Below are positions 1 to 7,898 of a stretch of DNA of 64,000 bases, in pieces. The DNA lies in assembly GCA_964351625.1 (NCBI GenBank), contig CAYGOV010000009.1:1-64000 (forward strand), read 5' to 3'. This DNA comes from Marinoscillum sp964351625. GTDB taxonomy: Bacteria; Bacteroidota; Bacteroidia; Cytophagales; Cyclobacteriaceae. The notes below the pieces were generated by a model, which saw only the letters and a list, made by a program, of their open reading frames with translations, had not been told where the DNA came from and ran no database searches. The stretch's first letter is position 1, and the number at the start of each line of letters is the position of its first letter. The position numbers were made by a program, and so were the translations under genes.

Positions 1-173
1 TGATATTCGTAAGTTCAAACTAAAACAGGTTTCAGCCCTAGCCGGGCGCGTTTAATTCCTGAGGAGCTCACTACAGCAAATTATTAGTGAACTTCAATCG
101 AGAATTCAATAGGATTAAAAAAAATCACGCTAATATGAATAGAGTGATCTCATTTATAGTGGAACCCAATTTT
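1..173. other. window edge, no gene assigned
   Basis: No confident gene lies here. One frame on the plus strand (2-55) stays open from the window edge and ends in TAA. It could be the last 17 codons of a gene that starts outside the window, but this is too short to identify. The rest is AT-rich sequence downstream of the transporter gene on the minus strand. Confidence 0.4.
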
Positions 174-1562
174 TTAATCTTCGCCCTCCTTTTTCGCCCA
201 AAGCTTTTCCATCTCTTCGAGAGTCTTACCTTTTGTCTCAGGCACGTATTTCCATATGAAGAACACGGCGATCACGCAGAAGCCACCATACAACCAAAAT
301 GGAAACGCCCCATTGTAAGCCTGATATAGTGACCCTTCTGGATCTGCCATCATAGGGAAGGTTTGCGAAACTGCGTAGTTCGCCAGCCATTGTGCGAAAA
401 CTGCTATGGACATTGCAACGCCTCTTACCTTATTTGGAAATATCTCAGATAGGTAAACCCAAACAATCGGTCCTTGTGAGAATGAGAAAAATGCAATGTA
501 AAGTACAAGTACAATGAGGTTTGACACATTTAGGATGCCTCCATAAATCAATTGACCAAATACAAAAATAGCAACTCCCATACCAGCCGTACCGATCATG
601 AGCAATGGCTTTCGGCCAAATTTTTCAACCGTAAAAATGGCAATCATGGTAAAAGTCATCATAGCCAAACCAACAACAATTTGATTGATCATGGCAGCAT
701 TGGCACCAGCTCCCATCATGATGAAAATGTCATTGCCATAGTATAAAATAGCATTGATCCCAGTCACTTGTTGAAACACTGACAAGGCGATACCAATAGT
801 AAGAATCATGACAATTTTAGGATAAGCCATGAATGAGCCTCCTCCAGCGCTCTTAGCCAATGATTCCTTGATCTCAACGATTTCTCTATTCGCTTCATCG
901 GCACCACCAACTTTGGTGAGCACATGCAGGGCCTCTTCTTCTTTACCTTTTAGCATAAGCCAACGCGGGCTTCTTGGCACAAAAAACAATAGCAAGAAAA
1001 ATAGTCCAGCAGGGATACACTCACTTCCGAACATATACCTCCAGCCTGTACTTACATTCCAAGCATCATTCACAGGGTCTTGAATGAAGTAATTCACGAA
1101 AAAGACAACAACAAAACCAGATACAATAGCCATCTGATTGATAGATACGAGCTTGCCTCGAATATTGGCGGGTGCAATTTCAGCTATGTATACTGGCGCA
1201 ACTGCTGAGGCAAGACCGACACCTATTCCCCCAATGATCCTATAAATGACCAAAGCCATCACCGACTCAGGCAATGCAGAACCAAGTGCAGAGATGAAAA
1301 ACAAAATACCGGCTAGCATCAAAGATTTCTTTCTTCCGAGAGATTTGCTCGTGATGCCCGAACCAAGTGAGCCAATCATACAGCCGATTAGCGCACTGGC
1401 CACCACGAATCCTTGCATTGCAGGTGAAAGATCAAAATAGATTTTAAAATACGAGCCACTGCCAGCGATCACGCCTGTGTCATATCCAAATAAAAAACCA
1501 CCGAGGGTTGCCACAAGGGTCAGTCCTGTGATATAGGCGGTATTAGTTTCTGTCTTTTTCAA
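174..1562 (-). CDS. xylE: D-xylose/sugar proton symporter, MFS sugar porter family
   Basis: This is a twelve-helix inner-membrane sugar transporter of the major facilitator superfamily. Visible signatures are GGFLFGYDTGVIAG in helix 1, a GRKK loop motif, RSPRWL before the central loop, QQVTGINAILYYG in helix 7 and the C-terminal PETKGKTLEE. Xylose as substrate is inferred from the adjacent xylA and xylB on the same strand. The frame extends upstream to a GTG at 1613, but that codon lies inside a perfect terminator hairpin. I therefore prefer the TTG at 1562, which gives 462 residues beginning KKTETNTAYI just before helix 1. The family (GLUT/XylE-like porters) is certain; exact sugar specificity is not. 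Confidence 0.85.
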   Translation of the reverse strand: MKKTETNTAYITGLTLVATLGGFLFGYDTGVIAGSGSYFKIYFDLSPAMQGFVVASALIGCMIGSLGSGITSKSLGRKKSLMLAGILFFISALGSALPESVMALVIYRIIGGIGVGLASAVAPVYIAEIAPANIRGKLVSINQMAIVSGFVVVFFVNYFIQDPVNDAWNVSTGWRYMFGSECIPAGLFFLLLFFVPRSPRWLMLKGKEEEALHVLTKVGGADEANREIVEIKESLAKSAGGGSFMAYPKIVMILTIGIALSVFQQVTGINAILYYGNDIFIMMGAGANAAMINQIVVGLAMMTFTMIAIFTVEKFGRKPLLMIGTAGMGVAIFVFGQLIYGGILNVSNLIVLVLYIAFFSFSQGPIVWVYLSEIFPNKVRGVAMSIAVFAQWLANYAVSQTFPMMADPEGSLYQAYNGAFPFWLYGGFCVIAVFFIWKYVPETKGKTLEEMEKLWAKKEGED

Positions 1563-1592
1563 TTTTTTGGAGTTTAGAGGTAGATGTACAAA

Positions 1593-1620
1593 AAAGGGAG
1601 TGACATGCGCCACTCCCTTT
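1593..1620 (-). terminator. intrinsic terminator between xylA and xylE
   Basis: A 10-bp perfect stem, AAAGGGAGTG pairing with CACTCCCTTT around an 8-nt loop, is followed on the minus strand by a run of T. It begins 22 bases after the xylA stop codon. It would limit read-through into the transporter gene and so set a lower level of transporter mRNA. Confidence 0.8.
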
Positions 1621-1641
1621 ATATGAATATTACTTTATGAT

Positions 1642-2976
1642 TTAAATAAACTGGTTAATGATATTCTCAAAGAGCTCTTGTTTCCCACTTGTCTGAGCAG
1701 GCTCTCCATTGACGTGAGCCAATTTCGATAGTTCCTCTAAAGTCATTTTTCCCGACTCAAAAGCCTGTCCTTCCTTAGAATTGAAAGTACCATATCGCTC
1801 AGCTTTTAATTTGGAATAATTGGAATGTGTCAAGATATTGTCCGCAGTGATAATCGCTCTGGCGAACATGTCCATCCCACCAATATGTGCATGGAAGATA
1901 TCGTCCAGATCTGTAGAGTTTCTTCTAGTTTTAGCATCGAAGTTGATACCACCACCTTGCAGTCCACCTACTTCTAAGAACACAAGCATCATCTCCGTAA
2001 GCTCACCAAGGTTGGTCGGAAACTGATCTGTATCCCATCCGTTTTGATAATCTCCTCGGTTGGCATCCATGCTTCCCAAAAGACCTGCATTGGCTGCTAC
2101 TTGCATTTCATGTTGCATGGTGTGTTGAGCTAGCGTTGCATGATTCACTTCCAAATTCAATTTGAAATCATCCATCAAACCATATTCTCTCAAAAAGGCG
2201 ATCACGGTAGCTGAATCAAAGTCATATTGGTGCTTAGATGGCTCCATAGGCTTTGGTTCAATGAAGAAACTACCTTTGAACCCATTTGCACGAGCGTAAT
2301 CTTTAGCCATGTGGAGGAATCTTGCCATATGATCAAGTTCCTTTTTCATGTTGGTATTGAGCAAGCTCATGTAGCCTTCCCTTCCACCCCAAAACACATA
2401 ATTTTCACCACCCAATTTGATGGTAGCATCTAATGCATTTTTGATTTGCGCCCCAGCGTAAGACACCACATTGAAGTCAGGGTTGGTAGACGCGCCATTC
2501 ATGTAGCGCGGATTAGAGAATGCATTGGCTGTTCCCCAAAGCAACTTCACACCTGATGCTTTTTGTTTTTCTAACGCATAGTCCGTGATAAATTCAAGAC
2601 GCTTACCAGATTCCTTAAGGTTATTTCCCTCATCGATCAGGTCGAAATCATGAAAGCAATAAAACGGTGCTCCGATTTTCGTGATGAATTCAAATGCAGC
2701 ATCCATCTTATCTTTTGATGCCTGATATGGATCAGCTGCAGTGCTCCACGGAAAAGCTTTGGTGCCGGGACCAAAAGGATCGCCACCTGTACCGCAGAAG
2801 GTATGCCAGTAAGCTATCGCAAAACGCAAATGCTCTTTCAGCGACTTGCCAGCAACTACTTTGTTTTCATCATAATATTTGAATGCGAAAGGATTGTCTG
2901 AATCCTGTCCTTCGAATTTCACAGGACCTATTCCTTTGAAATATTCCTTATCTCCTAAAACTATGTTTTGACTCAT
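1642..2976 (-). CDS. xylA: xylose isomerase
   Basis: Converts D-xylose to D-xylulose in the cytoplasm using divalent metal ions. The 444-residue length and the long N-terminal segment fit class II xylose isomerases. Family signatures are clear: FHDFD near residue 108 with the catalytic histidine, WGGREGY at 196-202, and the metal-binding stretch EPKPMEPSKHQYDFD from residue 240. The ATG lies 8 bases after the xylB stop codon, so xylB and xylA are cotranscribed. A terminator follows the gene and separates it partly from the transporter. Confidence 0.97.
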   Translation of the reverse strand: MSQNIVLGDKEYFKGIGPVKFEGQDSDNPFAFKYYDENKVVAGKSLKEHLRFAIAYWHTFCGTGGDPFGPGTKAFPWSTAADPYQASKDKMDAAFEFITKIGAPFYCFHDFDLIDEGNNLKESGKRLEFITDYALEKQKASGVKLLWGTANAFSNPRYMNGASTNPDFNVVSYAGAQIKNALDATIKLGGENYVFWGGREGYMSLLNTNMKKELDHMARFLHMAKDYARANGFKGSFFIEPKPMEPSKHQYDFDSATVIAFLREYGLMDDFKLNLEVNHATLAQHTMQHEMQVAANAGLLGSMDANRGDYQNGWDTDQFPTNLGELTEMMLVFLEVGGLQGGGINFDAKTRRNSTDLDDIFHAHIGGMDMFARAIITADNILTHSNYSKLKAERYGTFNSKEGQAFESGKMTLEELSKLAHVNGEPAQTSGKQELFENIINQFI

Positions 2977-2983
2977 GAATTAA

Positions 2984-4471
2984 TTATTTGATGGTTTTTA
3001 AAAGTTCGTTTTTCCAATTTTGATATGCCTCTTGATATGCGGCCTTATTATTTGTGTCTGGTGTATATTCCTTGACTAGTTTATCTCCACTTGTGGCTTC
3101 TTCCAATGAGGCAAAAGCTCCACAGGTGAAGGCTGCTCCCCTAGCGGCTCCTATTGCGCCAGTCGTCTCTACCATCTCTATCGGCGCGCCTGTTAGGGCT
3201 GAGATGGTCTCACTAAATACTTTAGATTGAAAGAGGTTGTCGTTACCCACTCTCAGTTTGTTCACATTCACACCTAGTTCAGCTAGCACTTCCATCCCGT
3301 ACACAAACGAAAAGGCTATACCTTCTAAGGCTGCTCTATAGAAATGTGGTTTGCTATGTCTATTGAACTGAATATTGATAATATGTGCTCCCATGTCTTG
3401 GTTGGACAGCATCCGCTCTGCTCCATTGCCGAAAGGTAAAATGATCAGGCCATCTGCACCAATTGGTACTTTGGCCATAATTAATTCCATTTCACTGTAA
3501 GTCTCACCATTTTCTGCCAACAATTGTTTCATCCACCGGTATTGGATACCTGCACCATTGATACAAAGCAAAACTCCTATTCGAGGATTTTCTTGGGTAT
3601 GATTAACGTGGGCAAAGCTGTTAACCCGTGACTTTTGGTCAAATGCGGGAACGTCTTGCACACCATATACTACCCCTGAGGTACCACCAGTAGCGGCTAT
3701 TTCCCCTGGTTTTAGTACACCCAGCGACAATGCATTATTTGGCTGATCTCCAGCGCGATAACCTACAATAACATCCTCATTCAAGCCAAGCAATGAGGCT
3801 GATTCCGTAGTGATTGTACCTTGATTTTCGAAGGTTGGAACTATCTCAGGAATGACCGACTGATCAAAACCAAGATGTTCAATGAGGAACTTCGCCACTT
3901 CATGATTTTGAAAATCCCAAAACATGCCCTCAGATAGTCCTGAAACTGTGGTGTTGATTTGCCCTGTTAGCTTCATGGCTATGTAATCACCAGGTAGCAT
4001 TATTTTGTGAATTTTAGCAAAAAGCTCTGGTTCGTTTTCCTTGATCCATTTGAGTTTAGTGGCAGTGAAATTACCTGGAGCATTGAGCAAATGACTAAAA
4101 CACGTCTCCTCTCCTATTGCTTCGAGTACGTCCTCTCCTATTTTTACCGCACGACTATCGCACCAAATAATGGCAGGTCTGAGCACATTCATCGCCTCGT
4201 CCACAACTACCAATCCATGCATCTGATAGGCAATGCCGATTCCTCTGATCTTCCTAGGATCAATGTTGGATTTAGCCAGAACCAGCTTGGTTGATTTAAT
4301 AACGCCTACCCACCAGTCAATAGGATGTTGCTCTGCCCAGCCTGTTTGATGTGATATCATATCCATTTCTTGCTCTGGGTGGCTCGCCACAGCTACCTGT
4401 TGGTTGGTAGTGCTATCGATGATTGCCGCCTTGATGCTGGAGCTCCCTATGTCGTATCCGATGTAATACAT
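2984..4471 (-). CDS. xylB: xylulokinase, FGGY family
   Basis: Phosphorylates D-xylulose to D-xylulose 5-phosphate, feeding the pentose phosphate pathway. The protein has 495 residues. The N-terminal phosphate-binding motif DIGSSSIKAAIID is at residues 8-20, followed by a substrate-loop MHG and WCDSR. The second actin-like domain carries GGTSGVVYG and a C-terminal adenosine-binding region GAIGAARGAA. It is the first gene of the xylB-xylA-xylE run and is divergent from the NUDIX regulator at 4558. The 86-bp gap between them contains a perfect dyad that is probably the operator. Confidence 0.95.
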   Translation of the reverse strand: MYYIGYDIGSSSIKAAIIDSTTNQQVAVASHPEQEMDMISHQTGWAEQHPIDWWVGVIKSTKLVLAKSNIDPRKIRGIGIAYQMHGLVVVDEAMNVLRPAIIWCDSRAVKIGEDVLEAIGEETCFSHLLNAPGNFTATKLKWIKENEPELFAKIHKIMLPGDYIAMKLTGQINTTVSGLSEGMFWDFQNHEVAKFLIEHLGFDQSVIPEIVPTFENQGTITTESASLLGLNEDVIVGYRAGDQPNNALSLGVLKPGEIAATGGTSGVVYGVQDVPAFDQKSRVNSFAHVNHTQENPRIGVLLCINGAGIQYRWMKQLLAENGETYSEMELIMAKVPIGADGLIILPFGNGAERMLSNQDMGAHIINIQFNRHSKPHFYRAALEGIAFSFVYGMEVLAELGVNVNKLRVGNDNLFQSKVFSETISALTGAPIEMVETTGAIGAARGAAFTCGAFASLEEATSGDKLVKEYTPDTNNKAAYQEAYQNWKNELLKTIK

Positions 4472-4475
4472 TTGC

Positions 4476-4518
4476 TTACTTTTAGTAAATATATAACTTA
4501 TAGTCTTTATGACTATAA
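4476..4518. promoter_or_regulatory. divergent xylose promoter region with operator dyad
   Basis: A perfect 8-bp inverted repeat, TTATAGTC-N5-GACTATAA, spans 4498-4518. A smaller one, TTACT-TTT-AGTAA, spans 4476-4488 close to the xylB start. On the minus strand a TATATTTA resembling the -7 element lies between the large dyad and xylB. On the plus strand TATCTTTA (4534-4541) could be the -7 element of the NUDIX gene. The placement fits an operator read by the adjacent regulator; that pairing is inferred. Confidence 0.6.
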
Positions 4519-4557
4519 CAAATTCTAATTATTTATCTTTACTACTTTCGCAGGGAT

Positions 4558-5244
4558 ATGGAGGAAAGAAATATGAACATCATGGAAGATCTATCCATAG
4601 ATTGTGTGATTTTCGGATTCAGTGATGAGATCAAGGTCCTCTTGGTAAAACATGCCTCAGGAATCAGCCAAGGGCGCTGGGCGCTACCCGGTGGGTTTTT
4701 GACTTATAATGAATCTTTAGACGAAGCAGCCTCACGTGTGCTCTCACTCACGACTGGAGTACCCCCCATATTTCTAGAACAACTCCGAGCATTTGGCAGT
4801 GTAGATCGCTTCCCAAGCAAGCGTGTGGTTACTATCGCTTATTATACCCTCATCAAAGATGAAGATTATAATTTGGTAGCTGGATTCACAGCATCAGATG
4901 CGCGCTGGTTCACTTTGGAGGAAATTCCTGATCTCCCTTATGACCATACTGAAATTCTAAATCATGCTTTGAAACAGTTGCAGTCCAAAGTCAAGCAGGA
5001 GCCCATTGGGTTTAACCTCCTTCCGGAAAAATTTACGCTACTTCAGCTTCAGACACTCTACGAATCCATCCTTCAAATAAAGCTGGACAAGCCTAACTTT
5101 CGCAGGAAGTTGCTCAAGATGAAACTGCTTATTGATTGTGGAATCAAACAAGACGGGGTATCTCATCGGGCAGCGGCGCTCTATCAATTTGATGAATTGG
5201 TATACAAGCAACTAAAAGAAACGAAGTTTGTGCTTGACTGGTAA
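4558..5244 (+). CDS. NUDIX-domain transcriptional regulator, probable xylose repressor/activator
   Basis: A 228-residue protein with an N-terminal NUDIX fold (about residues 8-145) and a C-terminal winged-helix segment (about 150-228), the architecture of NrtR and of the Bacteroides arabinose regulator AraR. The NUDIX box begins normally (GGFLTYNE, then R), but the catalytic REUxEE core reads RVLSLTTG. Hydrolase activity is therefore unlikely and the domain probably senses a ligand. It is divergent from xylB-xylA-xylE and shares the dyad-bearing gap, so a pentose or pentose phosphate effector is the likely signal. The ATG at 4558 is used; an ATG at 4573 is also possible. Confidence 0.82.
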   Translation: MEERNMNIMEDLSIDCVIFGFSDEIKVLLVKHASGISQGRWALPGGFLTYNESLDEAASRVLSLTTGVPPIFLEQLRAFGSVDRFPSKRVVTIAYYTLIKDEDYNLVAGFTASDARWFTLEEIPDLPYDHTEILNHALKQLQSKVKQEPIGFNLLPEKFTLLQLQTLYESILQIKLDKPNFRRKLLKMKLLIDCGIKQDGVSHRAAALYQFDELVYKQLKETKFVLDW

Positions 5245-5303
5245 TTTCAAAGCTGAAGCCTTTGGACATAAATTACGCCTAAATACTTATATGCACCTAT
5301 CCT

Positions 5304-6032
5304 ATGCGTCACATTGCACTATGGTTCATTTTATTAGTTGTTCTCCATTCTTGCAAAAGCAGTTATCAACTAACCGATTACTATCCAAGTGTGAATGGTG
5401 AACTAGTAGTTCACTACTATTATACTCTTGATTATAATGAAGCTCATGAGCAAGCCAATTGGGTGATTTATATGATTGATCATTTTGGTGATACCGAACG
5501 CTCGGATAATTTCAAAGCAGACCCATTGGTGAGCACTGAATCAGCTTCACTGAATGACTATAAGGGAAGTGGATACGATAGAGGTCATTTAGCTCCTGCA
5601 GCAGACATGAGTATCTCAGAGCTTGCCATGACAGAGTCATTTTACTTGTCCAATATGAGTCCACAAGTACCAGGATTCAATCGAGGGATCTGGAAAAATC
5701 TTGAGGCTTTGGTTAGAAATTGGGCTACAGCTGCACATAGCCGAGCCGATTTAGTGATTACTGGTCCCATGCTTGATCAGAGCTGTGGGGAAATAGGTAT
5801 TGGAGTAACGATACCATGTGAGTATTTCAAAATATATGTTGACTTCCAAAGCGGTAAAGCCATTGCATTCATTCTTCCTAATGAATCATCAAAAAAGGTA
5901 ATAAAGGAATTTGTCGTTTCAATCGACTCTATAGAATCCAGAACCAACATCGATTTTTTTCACTCGCTAAGTGAATCCAAACAGTCAGCCTTAGAAAGTC
6001 AAAACAACCCCAATGACTGGCAATGGGATTGA
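5304..6032 (+). CDS. DNA/RNA non-specific endonuclease, lipoprotein (NUC1 family)
   Basis: A 242-residue secreted nuclease of the beta-beta-alpha metal type. The N-terminus is a lipoprotein signal peptide with lipobox LHSC and Cys17 as the likely lipidated residue, so the enzyme is probably membrane-anchored outside the cytoplasm. The catalytic DRGH motif is intact in YDRGHLAPAADM, and the metal-ligand region SNMSPQVPGFNRGIWKNLE follows at the usual distance. It stands alone between the xylose regulator and the convergent lpd gene. A nutritional role (scavenging extracellular nucleic acid) is inference. Confidence 0.9.
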   Translation: MRHIALWFILLVVLHSCKSSYQLTDYYPSVNGELVVHYYYTLDYNEAHEQANWVIYMIDHFGDTERSDNFKADPLVSTESASLNDYKGSGYDRGHLAPAADMSISELAMTESFYLSNMSPQVPGFNRGIWKNLEALVRNWATAAHSRADLVITGPMLDQSCGEIGIGVTIPCEYFKIYVDFQSGKAIAFILPNESSKKVIKEFVVSIDSIESRTNIDFFHSLSESKQSALESQNNPNDWQWD

Positions 6033-6055
6033 TCTTTTAACTTTAAAATAACCTT

Positions 6056-7453
6056 TTAAATATGGATTGGTCGATTTTCAGTTGCCGCAAGACAAGCCTC
6101 TTTTACAGCTTCCATATAGGTAGGATGAGCATGTGACATGCGCGAAACATCCTCTGCAGAAGCACGGAACTCCATAGCCGTAACGCCGGTCGCTATCATA
6201 TCCGCGGCTCGCGCTCCAATGATATGCATTCCTAGAATCTCGTCAGTTTCTTTATCCGCCAAGACTTTCACCAAACCATCCAAGTCCATAGATGCTCTTG
6301 CCCTTCCTAATGCTTTGAATGGAAATTGACCTTTTTTATATGCTCTCCCTTGTTCTTTTAATTGCTCTTCTGTAGCACCCACACTGGCAACTTCTGGCCA
6401 TGTGTAAACTACACCTGGGATAAGGTTGTAATTTATATGTGGCTTTTGACCTGCCATCTGCTCCGCAACAAAAACACCTTCTTCCTCAGCCTTGTGCGCA
6501 AGCATGGCACCTTTCACCACATCACCTATTGCCCAAATATTATCAACAATGGTCTTCAAATGACTATCTACTTCTATCTGACCTCTATCAGACACTTTCA
6601 CACCTACATTTTCCAAACCAAGTCCTTCGGTATATGGCTTTCGTCCGATAGATACCAAACAATAATCTCCTTTAATGTCAATTTTCTCTCCTTTTGAATT
6701 TTCTGCCGTGACCGAAACTTCTTTACCCTTTACCTCAACGGCTGTTACCTTGTGGCTGAGATAAAACTCAAATCCCAATTTCTTCAATGACTTCTGAAGC
6801 TCCTTACCCATTGTTCCATCCATTGATGGGATTAGGTTATCAAGGTATTCCACAACAGAAACTTTAGCGCCAAGTCTGGCATAAACAGAGCCAAGCTCCA
6901 TCCCGATCACACCGCCTCCTATCACAATCATGTGTTTTGGTACCTCCGTAAGTTCGAGCGCCTCTGTACTTGTAATGACCCGCTTCTTATCAATCTTTAT
7001 AAAAGGCAGCGAAGCAGGTTTGGAACCAGTAGCGATGATTATTTTCTCTGAAGTGATTTCCTTCTTTTCCTTTCCAGAAGTCACAATGATAGTATTCTTG
7101 TCTTTAAATGAACCAACACCTTCTAGCACATCTATCTTGTTTTTATTCATCAAGTAAGAAATGCCTTCAACATTCTGCTTTACAACTTCGGACTTACGGG
7201 CGATCATTTGTTTGATGTTCACCTTCGGTTTTGTGATATCTATCCCGTGTTCTTTGAAAGTAGACTCAGCATTGTGAAAATGCTCAGAGGAATCAAGCAA
7301 AGCCTTGGAAGGAATACAGCCCACATTCAGGCAAGTACCACCCAATGTTGGATATTTTTCAATAATAGCTGTTTTGAAACCAAGCTGAGAAGCTCGTATA
7401 GCAGCCACATATCCACCAGGGCCAGAACCGATTACTGTTACGTCGTATTGCAT
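6056..7453 (-). CDS. lpdA: dihydrolipoyl dehydrogenase (E3)
   Basis: Flavoprotein that reoxidises dihydrolipoyl groups of 2-oxo-acid dehydrogenase complexes with NAD+. The 465-residue protein shows the N-terminal FAD motif GSGPGGYVAAIRA, the redox disulfide GGTCLNVGCIPSKALL, an NAD-binding GGGVIGMELGSVYARLG, the second FAD motif IWAIGDV and the dimer-interface HAHPT near the C-terminus. It is the last gene of odhA-odhB-lpd on the minus strand. A four-helix-bundle gene separates it from odhB by about 450 bp, so this E3 is probably the partner of the OdhA/OdhB proteins. Confidence 0.96.
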   Translation of the reverse strand: MQYDVTVIGSGPGGYVAAIRASQLGFKTAIIEKYPTLGGTCLNVGCIPSKALLDSSEHFHNAESTFKEHGIDITKPKVNIKQMIARKSEVVKQNVEGISYLMNKNKIDVLEGVGSFKDKNTIIVTSGKEKKEITSEKIIIATGSKPASLPFIKIDKKRVITSTEALELTEVPKHMIVIGGGVIGMELGSVYARLGAKVSVVEYLDNLIPSMDGTMGKELQKSLKKLGFEFYLSHKVTAVEVKGKEVSVTAENSKGEKIDIKGDYCLVSIGRKPYTEGLGLENVGVKVSDRGQIEVDSHLKTIVDNIWAIGDVVKGAMLAHKAEEEGVFVAEQMAGQKPHINYNLIPGVVYTWPEVASVGATEEQLKEQGRAYKKGQFPFKALGRARASMDLDGLVKVLADKETDEILGMHIIGARAADMIATGVTAMEFRASAEDVSRMSHAHPTYMEAVKEACLAATENRPIHI

Positions 7454-7474
7454 GTCGTTAAATTTAATGTATAG

Positions 7475-7498
7475 GGTATTAAGTACTTAGTACATGGA
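7475..7498. repeat. left inverted repeat of four-helix-bundle cassette
   Basis: Contains GTACTTAGTAC (7483-7493), a palindrome with a single central base. The surrounding 22 bases match the reverse complement of the repeat at 7870-7895 at about 18 of 22 positions. It overlaps the 3' end of the four-helix-bundle gene. Confidence 0.65.
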
Positions 7499-7831
7499 TT
7501 TTTGCAAACCGAAAATCATTTTTCTTAATGAATCTATTGTATACAATTGATTATCAATTGATGCCATATAATTGAATCTTTTGGCAAGCAGTAGTTGAGT
7601 TTCTAATTCAAACAATGACCCCAGGGCGATACCAAGAAATTGCTTAAACTCTCCTTTTGAGTTTCTTCCCGCACCTTCAGCAATATTGGAAGGTACTGAT
7701 ACAGAAGCTCGTCTTATTTGGGAAATTAACCCAAACCTTTCATCACTGGGAAAGAGCGATGTTAGCTTATAAATGTCCTCACTTAAATCCATTGCAATTT
7801 TCCAAACATCTAAAACCTTGTACTTATGCAA
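7487..7831 (-). CDS. four helix bundle protein (S23/IVP family)
   Basis: A 114-residue protein of the family first known from intervening sequences of 23S rRNA genes, and related to the Avd accessory protein of diversity-generating retroelements. The diagnostic core is visible: DVWKIAMDL at the start, LISQIRRASVSVPSNIAEG in the middle and FLGIALGSLFELETQLLLA after it. The start is TTG at 7831, directly before HKYKVLDVW, which matches the family's usual N-terminus. The gene sits inside the odh operon between odhB and lpd and is bracketed by imperfect inverted repeats built from GTACTnAGTAC. Molecular function is unknown; homologues are small basic oligomers thought to bind nucleic acid. Confidence 0.85.
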   Translation of the reverse strand: MHKYKVLDVWKIAMDLSEDIYKLTSLFPSDERFGLISQIRRASVSVPSNIAEGAGRNSKGEFKQFLGIALGSLFELETQLLLAKRFNYMASIDNQLYTIDSLRKMIFGLQKSMY

Positions 7832-7869
7832 GATATAAACGCTTCTCTTTACATGACTCTAAATACCCT

Positions 7870-7895
7870 GTACTCAGTACTCTATACTCAGTACC
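7870..7895. repeat. right inverted repeat of four-helix-bundle cassette
   Basis: Two near-identical palindromes in direct orientation, GTACTCAGTAC (7870-7880) and ATACTCAGTAC (7884-7894), have a 14-bp period. They lie between the start of the four-helix-bundle gene and the odhB stop codon. The block is the inverted counterpart of the repeat at 7475-7498. Confidence 0.65.
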
Positions 7896-7898
7896 ATT

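Noticed and set aside
2..55. Open frame from the window edge ending in TAA
   Set aside because: Seventeen codons could be the end of an upstream gene, but the peptide is too short to identify and I cannot see its start.
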